From contig JAFQBK010000012.1 of the NCBI GenBank assembly GCA_017399695.1, positions 62,001 to 126,000 on the forward strand: DNA of 64,000 bases, written 5' to 3'. Shown one piece after another: positions 8,092 through 16,463 of the stretch. Below the pieces are notes generated by a model. The model saw only the letters and a program-made list of their open reading frames with translations, had not been told where the DNA came from and searched no databases. Position 1 is the first letter of the stretch. The number at the start of each line of letters is the position of its first letter. The position numbers were made by a program, and so were the translations under genes. The DNA comes from Clostridia bacterium. Its GTDB lineage: Bacteria > Bacillota > Clostridia > UBA1381 > UBA9506.

Positions 8092-8592
8092 TTATATACT
8101 CTCTTCATGGACCAGTTTCTGATACCGCGCATTATGTGCGTGGCAAATGGCAACCGCCAAAGCATCGGCAACATCATCCGGCTTCGGCACAGATGCAAGA
8201 TTCAAAAGTGAGGTCACCATTGTTTGCACCTGCGGTTTGTCCGCGCGACCGTAGCCGCACACCGCCTGCTTGACCTGCAGTGGCGTATATTCATAAATCG
8301 GAACGCCCTGCGTCGATGCCGCAAGCATACAAACACCGCGCCCATGCGCTACAGAAATTGCCGTTTTTACATTCGTATTAAAAAACAGTTCTTCGATTGC
8401 AAATGCATCCGGATGAAACCGCTCAATTAAAATATTCACGCTTTCATTAATATCTCGCAAGCGATCCGAAAGCTTCATTCCTGCCTCTGTGGTAATGGCT
8501 CCGTAGCTGATCGTATGAAACTGATTGCCCACATATTCTACCACGCCATAGCCGACAATCGCAATGCCCGGGTCAATCCCCAGAATAACCAT
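8092..8592 (-). CDS. ruvC: Crossover junction endonuclease RuvC
   Basis: The start MVILGIDPGIAIVGYGV at 8592 has GGAGGGAAGGGAG upstream and matches the family; a longer frame to 8631 adds 13 unsupported residues. The 166-residue protein keeps the acidic catalytic set: D in IDPG near the start, E in AIEELFF near 67, and DDVADALAVAICH near the C-terminus. RuvC resolves Holliday junctions moved by RuvAB. First gene of the ruv operon, back to back with argG. Confidence 0.95.
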   Translation of the reverse strand: MVILGIDPGIAIVGYGVVEYVGNQFHTISYGAITTEAGMKLSDRLRDINESVNILIERFHPDAFAIEELFFNTNVKTAISVAHGRGVCMLAASTQGVPIYEYTPLQVKQAVCGYGRADKPQVQTMVTSLLNLASVPKPDDVADALAVAICHAHNARYQKLVHEESI

Positions 8593-8694
8593 AGCTCCCT
8601 TCCCTCCTGCACTAAATGTATAAATATACAAAAAATATACAAATATTCTGCATATTTTATTGCATATTTTTTCATATTTTCGTGAAAAAAAAGC

Positions 8695-8723
8695 TTGAAA
8701 TTTTATATTTTATGCGTTATAAT
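8695..8723 (+). promoter_or_regulatory. argG promoter
   Basis: -35 TTGAAA (8695-8700) and perfect -10 TATAAT (8718-8723) have a 17-bp spacer; the start point is predicted near 8730. Confidence 0.75.
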
Positions 8724-8736
8724 AATACTCGTGTCG

Positions 8737-8754
8737 CTTGAATTTTTATTCATC
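8737..8754. promoter_or_regulatory. ArgR/AhrC operator (ARG box) over the argG start point
   Basis: On the minus strand the 18-mer reads GATGAATAAAAATTCAAG, one base different from the Bacillus ARG-box consensus CATGAATAAAAATTCAAG as I recall it. It lies just after the -10 box, where an arginine-bound ArgR/AhrC hexamer would block initiation. Confidence 0.75.
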
Positions 8755-8813
8755 GAACCATCGTATAATATAAAACATACATATATTTTATCACGTTTTA
8801 GGAGGAAATGCAA

Positions 8814-10034
8814 ATGGCAAAAGAAAAAGTTATTCTGGCATATTCCGGCGGACTTGATACCTCGATTATCATTCCGTGGCTGAAGGAGAACTATGATTAC
8901 GAAGTTATCGCGGTTGCCGGCAACGTCGGTCAGGGAAAAGAGCTTGACGGTCTTGAGGAAAAGGCTCTCAAAACCGGCGCAAGCAAGCTCTACATCGAAG
9001 ATATCACCGAAGAGTTTGTAACTGATTTTATCTACCCGGCGGTTCAGGCAAACGCTGTTTATGAAGGCAAATACCTTTTAGGTACCTCTCTTGCCCGTGC
9101 ACCGATTGCAAAAAGACTGGTTGAAATCGCTGAAAAAGAAGGCGCAACCGCTATCTGTCACGGCTGCACCGGTAAAGGGAATGACCAAGTTCGTTTCGAG
9201 CTGACCATCAAGGCGCTTGCACCGCACCTCAAGATCATTGCTCCCTGGCGTATTTGGGATATCAAATCCCGCGAGGAAGAAATTGACTATGCAATGGCGC
9301 GTGGTATTCCGGTTCCGGTTACCAAGGAAGACAACTACTCCATGGACAGAAACCTGTGGCATCTCTCCCACGAGGGTATGGACTTAGAGGACCCGTGGAA
9401 CGAGCCGCAGTATGATAAAATTCTGAAGCTGATGAAGACGCCGGAGGAAGCTCCCGATACCCCGACCTATGTTGAGATTGAGTTTGAAAAAGGTATCCCG
9501 ACCAAGATCAACGGTAAAGAATATGCTCCGGTCGCTTTGATTGAGGAACTGAACCGTTTGGGCGGCGAAAACGGTGTCGGTATTGCCGATATGGTGGAAA
9601 ACCGTCTGGTTGGTATGAAATCCCGTGGCGTGTACGAGACTCCGGGCGGTACGATTCTGTATGCCGCTCACAAAGAGCTTGAGTACATCACCTTAGACCG
9701 CGACACCATGCACTACAAAGAGCTGGTTGCAAGCAAGTTTGCAGAGCTTGTATATGACGGAAAATGGTTTACTCAGCTGCGCGAAGCACTGTCCGCTTTC
9801 ATCGAGGATACACAGAAGACCGTTAGCGGTACCGTTCGTTTGAAGCTGTACAAGGGCAATGTCATGCCGGCAGGTGCAAAATCCCCGTATTCCCTGTACG
9901 ATGAGGATATCGCAACCTTCTCCGAGGACGAAGTTTACGACCAGAAGGATTCGGCAGGATTTATCAATCTGTTTGGTCTGCCGCTCAAGGTTCGTGCAAC
10001 CATGAAGAAGAGAAACGGTGAAAAATTATACTAA
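8814..10034 (+). CDS. argG: Argininosuccinate synthase
   Basis: The 406-residue enzyme condenses citrulline and aspartate with ATP to argininosuccinate, the seventh step of arginine synthesis. The PP-loop AYSGGLDTS is at residues 9-17, and [15 protein letters not shown] and DREEID-type segments follow in family order. I used the ATG at 8814, eight bases from GGAGG (8801-8805); the ATG at 8808 is only two bases from it. No argH follows, because a mobile element was inserted straight after the stop codon. Control by ArgR is suggested by the operator at 8737-8754. Confidence 0.96.
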   Translation: MAKEKVILAYSGGLDTSIIIPWLKENYDYEVIAVAGNVGQGKELDGLEEKALKTGASKLYIEDITEEFVTDFIYPAVQANAVYEGKYLLGTSLARAPIAKRLVEIAEKEGATAICHGCTGKGNDQVRFELTIKALAPHLKIIAPWRIWDIKSREEEIDYAMARGIPVPVTKEDNYSMDRNLWHLSHEGMDLEDPWNEPQYDKILKLMKTPEEAPDTPTYVEIEFEKGIPTKINGKEYAPVALIEELNRLGGENGVGIADMVENRLVGMKSRGVYETPGGTILYAAHKELEYITLDRDTMHYKELVASKFAELVYDGKWFTQLREALSAFIEDTQKTVSGTVRLKLYKGNVMPAGAKSPYSLYDEDIATFSEDEVYDQKDSAGFINLFGLPLKVRATMKKRNGEKLY

Positions 10035-10047
10035 AAAAATTACAAAA

Positions 10048-10081
10048 ATCCCGCAGCGATTGCCGAGTGTTCTAAAGGACA
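10048..10081 (+). other. attL: left half of argG terminator joined to element left end
   Basis: The terminator arm CCCGCAGC (10050-10057) and loop bases GATTGCC are followed by the element's terminal inverted repeat GAGTGTTCTAAAGGACA (10065-10081). The matching arm and repeat are at 23659-23690. Confidence 0.8.
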
Positions 10082-10117
10082 CTAAGTAGAAATACGGGCA
10101 TTGCGAGGTAAGAAGAT

Positions 10118-10158
10118 GAGGAAAACTCAGTAAAATGGGTTTTCCTCTTTTCTTTTTT
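10118..10158 (+). terminator. Terminator just inside the element's left end
   Basis: A 9-bp stem (10118-10126 with 10139-10147) is followed by TTTTCTTTTTT. It would stop argG transcripts that lost their own terminator to the insertion. Confidence 0.75.
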
Positions 10159-10231
10159 ATCCGCACATTCGTCAAAATAAATGCCTTCTGATAAAATGAA
10201 GATACCAAATTTAAAGGAGGGCGATTACGCT

Positions 10232-10612
10232 ATGAAAGAAAGATTTATTGAAAACGGAATTGAGTATGTAAGAAACGGAGATTACTACATTCCAAACCTA
10301 ACCGTACCCGATGATGAGGTGTATAACATCGGTAAGTACGGCAGGATGCACGAAAGATTTATCAAAGAGAACAGACCTTGTTTTTACTCAATGAAAATGC
10401 TTAATGGCACTTGGCTTGCATATCTTGAAGAAATCGACACATCTGCAAAAGAAATGGTTGATAGGCTTATTAAGGAATTAGTTGCAAAAAGAGGTATTAC
10501 AGAGGAATTAAAAGCCAAAGACCAATTCGCTTGGGTTTGTGCTATGGAACAGATAAAACACACAGCGGAAGAATTTGTCTTTTCGGATTTGATTTATGCT
10601 ACGGAGGTGTAA
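10232..10612 (+). CDS. tnpV: Transposon-encoded protein TnpV
   Basis: The 126-residue protein (start MKERFIENGIEYVRNGDYYI) matches the TnpV family found in Tn4451-like and related serine-recombinase elements of Clostridia. I chose the ATG at 10232, with AAAGGAGGGCG upstream. Its role is not established; it has no catalytic motif that I can recognise. As the left-most gene, it marks the element boundary. The gene ends two bases before the next start, so the two are co-translated. Confidence 0.8.
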   Translation: MKERFIENGIEYVRNGDYYIPNLTVPDDEVYNIGKYGRMHERFIKENRPCFYSMKMLNGTWLAYLEEIDTSAKEMVDRLIKELVAKRGITEELKAKDQFAWVCAMEQIKHTAEEFVFSDLIYATEV

Positions 10613-10614
10613 AA

Positions 10615-10929
10615 ATGGGTTTTATAGAGGAATTATACTACGGAAATATCAATCCTAATGAAAAACGATATAAAAGCCATAAGCCCTATGATAAAGCGGT
10701 AAAGGCATTTTCTGACATTGAAAACAGATTGTCAAAAGAATTAAACGGCGAAAACTTAAAACTCTTTAATGAACTTGTAAATGCAAGTGATGAAATTAGT
10801 GCTACAAGCGGAGTTGAAAATTTTAAAATCGGGTTCAGGCTTGGAGTTCAAATGATGTGCGACAGCTTGTTATTTAATGAAAATAGGGTTTTAAGAGATT
10901 CTGAATATAGCGGAGGTATTTCAAAATGA
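10615..10929 (+). CDS. Small DUF6809-like protein
   Basis: This 104-residue protein starts MGFIEELYYGNINPNEK, a sequence opening I associate with small proteins next to tnpV in clostridial elements. The body is helical (LSKELNGENLKLFNELVNA) and charged, without a known catalytic site. It follows tnpV by two bases and overlaps the next start by four, so all three genes form one unit. Function unknown. Confidence 0.65.
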   Translation: MGFIEELYYGNINPNEKRYKSHKPYDKAVKAFSDIENRLSKELNGENLKLFNELVNASDEISATSGVENFKIGFRLGVQMMCDSLLFNENRVLRDSEYSGGISK

Positions 10930-11492
10930 AAAAATCAATCATATCCATCATATCAATCGTATCAATTTTAATAAGTTCTTTTTCTGTAAGTGCAGCAGAG
11001 GTGCCGAGAGAGTCAGCACCCTGCAATACCACAAGCGAGGCAATCGTTATTGTTGAAAGTTATATCGGTGATATTTTAACCGAAGTACAGAACGGCTTGG
11101 GATATGCCGATGCAAGAGCAAAATCAAATCGCATATTCTTCAATGCTTGGCTTAATGGGCAGACAAATGGTTATAGCTACGGCGAGCTTGTGGATATAGC
11201 CAATAATGCAATATGGCAATATCGGGATATGTACCTTCACCCTGATTTTTACGCTAATAATATTGAAAAAGTCAGAGTTATAATCGCTCCCGTTATCGAA
11301 GATTATAAATCCGGAAAAATCACTTATGCAGAAGCAGAATTTAATGCCCGAAATAAAATTTATCAATATGTAAATCCGAATTTCAATCCAGATATTGAAT
11401 ATATGAAAGACCCGATATATAGAGATATTCCATCTGTGGATAATAGCTTGTTTATACTTGCGAGAAAACTACTGCTATCACAAGTTAAGTAA
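10926..11492 (+). CDS. Exported protein of unknown function
   Basis: The 188-residue protein has a clear signal peptide: a KK start, a hydrophobic core IISIVSILISSFSVSA and a likely cleavage after SAA at about residue 24. The mature part is tyrosine/asparagine-rich and mostly helical by eye. It has no lipobox, so it should be released or cell-wall retained. The start overlaps the preceding stop (ATGA), and a strong terminator follows. I do not recognise a family. Confidence 0.6.
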   Translation: MKKSIISIISIVSILISSFSVSAAEVPRESAPCNTTSEAIVIVESYIGDILTEVQNGLGYADARAKSNRIFFNAWLNGQTNGYSYGELVDIANNAIWQYRDMYLHPDFYANNIEKVRVIIAPVIEDYKSGKITYAEAEFNARNKIYQYVNPNFNPDIEYMKDPIYRDIPSVDNSLFILARKLLLSQVK

Positions 11493-11496
11493 CGAC

Positions 11497-11537
11497 AATG
11501 CCCCTTGCTGAAAAGTTGCAAGGGGCATTTGTTTTTG
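11497..11537 (+). terminator. Terminator after the tnpV unit
   Basis: Twelve-bp arms AATGCCCCTTGC and GCAAGGGGCATT, then TTGTTTTT. Confidence 0.85.
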
Positions 11538-11615
11538 CATTAAGATTTTTGTAGCGCACTTAATTGAGTTTTTATCAAGCATCTATAACATTATAATTCA
11601 ACTTATTACTCCTAA

Positions 11616-12134
11616 TTAAAGTAATCCACTTTCAACGGCAATTTTTTTGATTTCTTCTATTGCGTTGAGTTTTTTTGCCGAAAAGTCTTGTTGATTGCAA
11701 ACATAATCAACAAGTGCCTTTATTAAATCAGAATTTGAAATTTTTGATACATCTACAAGTTTGGGTGCTTCATCGGGTGTATTAGAGGTTGCAACTTTAA
11801 AACTTCGAAATAATTTTTTACCTAAAATCAAGTCTGATAAATTATTGGTATCATTAGAGGTAATTAGTAATTGACTAAGCAAACGGATCGCCTTTCCAGG
11901 GTTGTTCAAAACTTGTTGTGTATACAATGTGATAATAAGCGTTGTTCTAGTTATGGATATTGTGTCTTCACCTTTTTCTCCTAATCCAATATGCTTAGGG
12001 TTGATGGCTGAACACAATGATTTTTCGTTGAATAATTTAATTTGAGATAAAATGAAATCTTTTCTTTTATCAAGACCTTTTTCAAGATTACTTATATCTT
12101 TTACAAGTGCTAACCCTATTTTATATTCATACAT
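11616..12134 (-). CDS. Hypothetical protein, 172 aa
   Basis: This soluble protein (start MYEYKIGLALVKDISNLEKG) has charged, probably helical segments, a threonine-rich patch near the middle and a C-terminal lysine-rich stretch. I recognise no domain. It is the only minus-strand cargo gene in the left half of the element, and its perfect promoter is back to back with that of the unit starting at 12319, so the two may be co-regulated or form an antagonistic pair. That idea is inference. Confidence 0.55.
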   Translation of the reverse strand: MYEYKIGLALVKDISNLEKGLDKRKDFILSQIKLFNEKSLCSAINPKHIGLGEKGEDTISITRTTLIITLYTQQVLNNPGKAIRLLSQLLITSNDTNNLSDLILGKKLFRSFKVATSNTPDEAPKLVDVSKISNSDLIKALVDYVCNQQDFSAKKLNAIEEIKKIAVESGLL

Positions 12135-12173
12135 AATATATTCTCCCTATATTAGATTGCATAATTTATATAG

Positions 12174-12202
12174 ATTATACTTCTTTTTTTGTCTTTTGTC
12201 AA
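12174..12202 (-). promoter_or_regulatory. Perfect sigma-A promoter for the 172-aa gene
   Basis: TTGACA (12202-12197), 17-bp spacer, TATAAT (12179-12174). Confidence 0.85.
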
Positions 12203-12220
12203 GAAGTTGTGAAAAAAAAC

Positions 12221-12249
12221 TTGACAAATTCTGATTATGGGTATATAAT
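12221..12249 (+). promoter_or_regulatory. Perfect sigma-A promoter for the 12319 unit
   Basis: TTGACA (12221-12226), 17-bp spacer, TATAAT (12244-12249). Its -35 box and that of the opposite promoter form an inverted repeat TTGTCAAG/CTTGACAA. Confidence 0.85.
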
Positions 12250-12295
12250 ACTCTTAAGAATGAGTGAAATGAAATCTCATTCATTCTTAAGAGTA
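12249..12295. repeat. 15-bp perfect inverted repeat over the start point
   Basis: Arms TACTCTTAAGAATGA (12249-12263) and TCATTCTTAAGAGTA (12281-12295) flank a 17-nt spacer. The first arm starts at the last base of the -10 box, so it could be a repressor operator or a 5' hairpin in the mRNA. Confidence 0.8.
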
Positions 12296-12318
12296 TAGCA
12301 AACAGGAGGTGTAACGAT

Positions 12319-12408
12319 ATGTCATGGAACGAAGCGATTGAACTCTTTTTCCCTAATTATGATATGGAAGAAGTAGAAGATGCTTTACTAGAAAGAATAC
12401 CTGATTAA
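12319..12408 (+). CDS. 29-residue acidic small protein
   Basis: An ATG with AGGAGGT ten bases upstream opens a 29-codon frame (MSWNEAIELFFPNYDMEEVE...), rich in glutamate and aspartate and able to form an amphipathic helix. It follows a perfect promoter and a 23-nt gap after the inverted repeat. A GGGGCAGA/TCTGCCCC hairpin separates it from the nuclease-like gene. It could be a leader peptide, an antidote-like peptide or a free small protein; no homology is recalled. Confidence 0.5.
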   Translation: MSWNEAIELFFPNYDMEEVEDALLERIPD

Positions 12409-12473
12409 TGTAAGAGGGGCAGATAACTCTGCCCCAACAAAATATAATATTGAAATATGGAGGAATAAGTAAA

Positions 12474-13214
12474 ATGAACATTAAAATTTTAGAAACCAGT
12501 TTGAATTTGAGATTTGAAAGAGGAAAGAAAAACAAAGATTATATTCTTTCTAAAGCGATAGCAATGAAGCAATTGGAAGTTCCCGATGTGGATATATATT
12601 GTAATGTAGAATATATGCGTTGCACTGATGATGAGTATTTACATTCTTTTAAAAAGGCAGGATATAACGCTTTCACAGCAGTTGACGAAAAAGGCAGAGG
12701 CATTCTTTGTGAAATTAAAAATGAATATGAAGTAACTACGATTGAAAAAATGAATGAACCTCATATGTTGCATTTGCACATATCAAAGGATAATACACAT
12801 ATTAACCTGATTACAGTAAGATTGTTGGTTGCCGGTGGAGATGAAAAAGATTTCAAAAATAGAAAAGGACAGTGGGATAAAATAGTCAATTATATTGAAA
12901 GTTTAAAAGATAAATCTAATCTCATTGTTACCGGCGATTTTAATCATGGTGTTATAAATAACGATGGGAATTATTTTTCGAAGCCACGGGAGTTCTATAA
13001 TTATCAGATGGTTTTAAGCGATCTTTATAAAAGAAATGTTAAAATATATCCTATTAGCGGAAATAGTTACCGGGGATATATGAAAATAGATCATATTGCC
13101 ACTGGTAAAAAGATTGAAGTAATTAATGCGAAATATAAAGATATGTTTGATAATATTAATTGTATTGGTATACCCGACCATAGTTGTATTGTTGCAGAAC
13201 TTAATTGCGCATAG
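12474..13214 (+). CDS. Endonuclease/exonuclease/phosphatase (EEP) fold protein
   Basis: I start the 246-residue protein at MNIKILETSLNLRF, where GGAGGA lies ten bases upstream. Three EEP-superfamily marks are in order: VTGDFNHG (metal/catalytic Asp-Asn) near residue 150, DHIATG near 205, and IPDHSCIVAEL (C-terminal Asp-His) near 235. The family cuts phosphodiester or phosphomonoester bonds in DNA, RNA or lipids; the substrate here is unknown. The beta-sandwich is short and the N-terminal glutamate motif is not obvious. Confidence 0.72.
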   Translation: MNIKILETSLNLRFERGKKNKDYILSKAIAMKQLEVPDVDIYCNVEYMRCTDDEYLHSFKKAGYNAFTAVDEKGRGILCEIKNEYEVTTIEKMNEPHMLHLHISKDNTHINLITVRLLVAGGDEKDFKNRKGQWDKIVNYIESLKDKSNLIVTGDFNHGVINNDGNYFSKPREFYNYQMVLSDLYKRNVKIYPISGNSYRGYMKIDHIATGKKIEVINAKYKDMFDNINCIGIPDHSCIVAELNCA

Positions 13215-13266
13215 CTGAAGATACAAGCACATTTTTGAAGCTATGCAAAGTAGGAGAATGCCCAAA

Positions 13267-13800
13267 ATGACAAAATATGAAATAAAAAAATACATAGATG
13301 ATTATTTGAAAAAATACAACATCAACAACAGACTAATAAACGACCACAAAAAGCCTATGTTAAGTAAGGATTTAGATACCTTTGTTATAACATATAAGGT
13401 AGATGCACCTGGTGGACTTGTAGAGAGTGATATTCATATTTACAAGGACAGATTACAGGTGAGAGCATATTATCTTGAAGCTGTTTCTGATTTGTGCAAG
13501 GAAAATAATTGCTATGAGGAATTATTGAAGGTTATAAATTTTATAAACGCTAATGTTTTCTTCGATTCACTCTATACACCAAGATTATATCTGAGTACAG
13601 ACGGTTACCATGATATAGTAATTACAACAGTCATTCTTTACGATTTTTTTGAACTTGCACCAATTGAAACAATGGAGTTTATCACTTGTTATTGTCCTGA
13701 ATATTTAGAGAAATTTGCAATCCCAATATATGCAGTTGTTTCACAAAAAATATCTGCAGACAATGCAATAGAATGGATTAAGCAAAATGTGTCATATTGA
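13267..13800 (+). CDS. Hypothetical protein, YbjN-like fold possible
   Basis: The start MTKYEIKKYIDDYLKKYN has AGGAG ten bases upstream; an earlier ATG at 13258 is too close to that site. The 177-residue protein alternates helices and strands (GLVESDIHIYKDRLQVRAYY) in a way that resembles YbjN/type III chaperone-like folds, but the resemblance is weak. It sits between the EEP-like gene and the HAD gene. Function unknown. Confidence 0.5.
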   Translation: MTKYEIKKYIDDYLKKYNINNRLINDHKKPMLSKDLDTFVITYKVDAPGGLVESDIHIYKDRLQVRAYYLEAVSDLCKENNCYEELLKVINFINANVFFDSLYTPRLYLSTDGYHDIVITTVILYDFFELAPIETMEFITCYCPEYLEKFAIPIYAVVSQKISADNAIEWIKQNVSY

Positions 13801-13821
13801 CATGCAAAGGAGGATTATGCG

Positions 13822-14181
13822 ATGTCATACAGAAAGATTATCGCTGCTGATTTTGACGGCGTGTTGAATTTAAACAGTATATATCCGAAGTTAGGAGAAC
13901 CTAATATCGAATTAATAAAAAAATTGAACAAATGGCAGGATTACGGAAATAAAATCATATTATGGACTTGCAGGGAAGGTCAGTTTTTAGATGATGCTGT
14001 GAAGTTTTGTAAAACGCACGGCTTATATCCCGATGCCATAAACGATAACATTCCTGAAACTGTAGATTATTTCGGCAGCAACTCCCGCAAAGTATATGCG
14101 GATTACTACATTGATGACAAGGCTATAACTCCGGCTGAAATTGATAAAATTTCTGCTTGCCAAGAAACGACTATACTTTAA
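13822..14181 (+). CDS. Small HAD-superfamily hydrolase
   Basis: The 119-residue protein has HAD motif I, ADFDGVLN, at about residues 9-16, motif II in ILWTCREG near 47-54, and a C-terminal DDKAI that supplies the acidic motif IV. It lacks a cap domain and resembles the minimal HAD proteins common in phages and integrative elements (polynucleotide-5'-phosphatase or nucleotidase type). AAAGGAGG stands upstream. The substrate is not predictable. Confidence 0.7.
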   Translation: MSYRKIIAADFDGVLNLNSIYPKLGEPNIELIKKLNKWQDYGNKIILWTCREGQFLDDAVKFCKTHGLYPDAINDNIPETVDYFGSNSRKVYADYYIDDKAITPAEIDKISACQETTIL

Positions 14182-14200
14182 CCGAAAGTGTGTTGGTTTT

Positions 14201-14479
14201 ATGGATAAGAAAAAATTTTATTTCAAAGACATTCGCCCGTTCATAGCTAAAACGGATAAGGTATCAATACTGTTGCCGGATACGAGCTATCATAATTATC
14301 TTTTTATAAGAGATGTGCCCACTGAATTTGATGACTACATTTTTAAAGGTATAGGAATTATAGAAAGTGAATTTAAAACCGAAGACGCCCTTTCCAAAAT
14401 ACTTGTTGGCGGTAAGCGTATCAATGATAAGATTTATTTAGATTATTGTATAGAGATTTTTCTCGAAGAAGAAAAGTAA
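14201..14479 (+). CDS. Hypothetical protein, 92 aa
   Basis: The likely start is MDKKKFYFKDIRPFIAK at 14201, after the HAD stop, though the ribosome site is weak. A longer frame begins inside the HAD gene. No recognisable domain. It overlaps the next start by one base. Confidence 0.45.
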   Translation: MDKKKFYFKDIRPFIAKTDKVSILLPDTSYHNYLFIRDVPTEFDDYIFKGIGIIESEFKTEDALSKILVGGKRINDKIYLDYCIEIFLEEEK

Positions 14480-15114
14480 TGATGTTTCAATATAGACAAA
14501 AGAAAATGAAAGTGAAATTTTTTATCTTGCCTTTGATAATTCCGCTTATTATTTCAGCACATTTAATAATTTCAAAAGAAGAAAAAAATCCTGATGAGTG
14601 GTACGATACATACACTCAGATTATAGGTGATACAATTTCGCAAATTGACAAAAATGCAGTGTACTTCAGGGAAATGTATATAACCGATGGATATGAACTT
14701 CCTTTTGATGGTGCAGGTGGTGTTTCTGACGGTTATCCATTGGATTGTGGTGCTTTTGTGTTTTACTTACAAGATATAACCACAGATTTAGATGACATTC
14801 CGGAATTGTTTATAGGCTATAGAACAAATAATGGCACTAAAATATTAGCCGTATATACATTCAATCCCAAAACTCATATTACATATACGGCGTCTGTATT
14901 ATCACAAAACTATAATCCTGAAATATATCTTTGCACAAGTAATCTAATTTTGGAAGGCAATAAATCAGGCGGTGAATTGATTATGATTACCGCAAAAGGT
15001 CGTATGCCGTTTGCAGCATTTAGAATAGGACAAGATGAAGACACAGTAATTGATACAAATGAAATACCTTGGAAAACATTGCTGAATGGTGAGGGAAAGC
15101 GAAATGAGCCTTGA
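14479..15114 (+). CDS. Membrane-anchored or exported protein of unknown function
   Basis: Starting at the first of two tandem ATG codons (14479), the 211-residue protein has a basic start and one hydrophobic segment (FFILPLIIPLIISAHLII near residues 13-30), which makes it an N-anchored or secreted protein. The outer part is aspartate- and tyrosine-rich. Coding overlaps the previous stop by one base and the next gene by 11 bases. Family not recognised. Confidence 0.5.
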   Translation: MMFQYRQKKMKVKFFILPLIIPLIISAHLIISKEEKNPDEWYDTYTQIIGDTISQIDKNAVYFREMYITDGYELPFDGAGGVSDGYPLDCGAFVFYLQDITTDLDDIPELFIGYRTNNGTKILAVYTFNPKTHITYTASVLSQNYNPEIYLCTSNLILEGNKSGGELIMITAKGRMPFAAFRIGQDEDTVIDTNEIPWKTLLNGEGKRNEP

Positions 15115-15301
15115 TAAAAGCATAAAAGCAGGAAAAGAAAGACGAAAGCCATATCGTGGCGTAAAAGCATACTGTAAAATATGCCGTAATCACGGAAGCT
15201 GTGATTATTGCCGCAACAATCGTCTGCATAACACAAAAAAACGTTTAGAACGATTGAATTATTTAAACAAAGAACTATATATTAGTGATGAAAAATTATA
15301 A
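15104..15301 (+). CDS. Small cysteine-rich, zinc-binding-like protein
   Basis: The 65-residue basic protein carries CKICRNHGSCDYCRNNR, four cysteines in a C-x2-C-x5-C-x2-C arrangement typical of a zinc knuckle. I recall similar short proteins in Firmicutes phages and integrative elements. It probably binds nucleic acid, but the target is unknown. The start lies inside the previous gene, and the RBS is weak. Confidence 0.6.
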   Translation: MSLDKSIKAGKERRKPYRGVKAYCKICRNHGSCDYCRNNRLHNTKKRLERLNYLNKELYISDEKL

Positions 15302-15321
15302 AAAATGAAAGGAGCTATCTT

Positions 15322-16236
15322 ATGAATACAACTTTAACTTTTGTAATAGGAGCAACTGCATCCGGTAAGACAACCTTTATTCAAAACTACTTTTCAAACG
15401 AAAATGCGGTGCTTTTGAATGTTTATGATTACCAACAAGCCGCTTATAAAGAAGCGGGGTTTGGTGCTCATATTCCATTTGCTCAAGAATTTAAATGCTT
15501 ATACAAAGCGAATGAAAATCTATTAACGGATATTATTGAAACATTACAACAGGGCAAAAATGTGGTTGTGGAACAAACTTTATTTAAAGCTAAGCGTAGA
15601 ATAGCTTACATAGATACCATCCGAAAGTCAGTAAAAAATGTTGTGATTGAAGTATATGTGATGTGTCCGACTATTCCTGTTTGGGAAACATATATAAATA
15701 AACGTGGATTGGATTATTCTGCCGAGCGACTGAAATCCAATGCGGAAGAAATAGAGTTCCCCAACCCAAGCGAAGGTTTCGACAAAATATATGAGGTCAT
15801 TGATAATGAAATCAGAGAACGAATGGATGCTCCCAATCCCGAAATTGTTGCTACTGCACTCAAAGAGCTTCAAGAAGAAACAGAGCGTCTTAACAAAGAG
15901 GAAAATGAAAAGAAACAAAGATTAGCTTTGATTGAAAGTATGAATCATCGCCCGTTCTGGCATTACTGCGAGTGCTGCGGTACTAAGGTTTATTGTACGG
16001 CACAAGAAGCTTTTGATGCAGGTTGGGATTATCCGCCAAGAGTAGGTTCTTTTGGTTTGTTAAGTCCTCGAACCTGCGACAAGTGCAATATAACGGATAC
16101 ACTGTTTTGGAAGGTGCAACAACAGAGCTTACCCCTTGTTATAGAGAAAAGCTTGACAGAAAAAGAACTAAAAACTTGGCAACGAATAAGGAATGAACCA
16201 GAAAGCTTATTAACGGATAAAAATAACTTGGATTGA
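15322..16236 (+). CDS. P-loop kinase (zeta-toxin/AAA_33-like) with C-terminal zinc-type domain
   Basis: The 304-residue protein has Walker A GATASGKT at residues 10-17 and a zeta-toxin/nucleotide-kinase-like layout: DYQQAAYKEAG, then KNVVVEQTLFKAKRR (an ATP-kinase lid-like region) near 75-90. After a glutamate-rich helix (about 180-215) comes a second domain with YCECCGTKVYC near 218 and CDKCNI near 255, a likely zinc ribbon. A small-molecule or RNA kinase is plausible. Zeta-toxin function is not shown, and no antitoxin-like partner is adjacent. AAAGGAG precedes the start. Confidence 0.6.
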   Translation: MNTTLTFVIGATASGKTTFIQNYFSNENAVLLNVYDYQQAAYKEAGFGAHIPFAQEFKCLYKANENLLTDIIETLQQGKNVVVEQTLFKAKRRIAYIDTIRKSVKNVVIEVYVMCPTIPVWETYINKRGLDYSAERLKSNAEEIEFPNPSEGFDKIYEVIDNEIRERMDAPNPEIVATALKELQEETERLNKEENEKKQRLALIESMNHRPFWHYCECCGTKVYCTAQEAFDAGWDYPPRVGSFGLLSPRTCDKCNITDTLFWKVQQQSLPLVIEKSLTEKELKTWQRIRNEPESLLTDKNNLD

Positions 16237-16253
16237 TGCGATAGAAGGTTAAG

Positions 16254-16364
16254 ATGATTATTGCAGGGTTTTCAGGCGTTGGCAAAACAACCTTTGCCAA
16301 TACCCGTAAAAATGTTATAATGAAATCCGCTGAGTTTCTTTCAATGCGAAGTTACTATGGCTAA
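16254..16364 (+). pseudogene. Truncated P-loop protein, 36 codons
   Basis: An ATG with AAGG upstream encodes MIIAGFSGVGKTTFANTRKN, a complete Walker A start, and then stops after 36 codons. Normal P-loop proteins need about 150 more residues, so this looks like a remnant left by a deletion. A bidirectional-looking hairpin at 16412-16443 follows. Confidence 0.5.
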
Positions 16365-16411
16365 ACTGGTTTTTATACAAATGTGCGGATTTTAAGATAT
16401 AAATTAAGTCC

Positions 16412-16451
16412 GAATATGCAAGCTGAATTTTGCTTGTATATTCTGGCTTTT
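16412..16451. terminator. Hairpin between convergent genes, possible terminator
   Basis: Arms GAATATGCAAGC and GCTTGTATATTC (one mismatch) are followed by TGGCTTTTT on the plus strand; it lies between plus-strand cargo and the minus-strand fic gene. Confidence 0.5.
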
Positions 16452-16463
16452 TCTATGTTTATA

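Noticed and set aside
12413..12440. GGGGCAGA/TCTGCCCC hairpin as a terminator between the 29-aa ORF and the EEP-like gene
   Set aside because: No U-tract follows, so it is at most an attenuating or stabilising hairpin.
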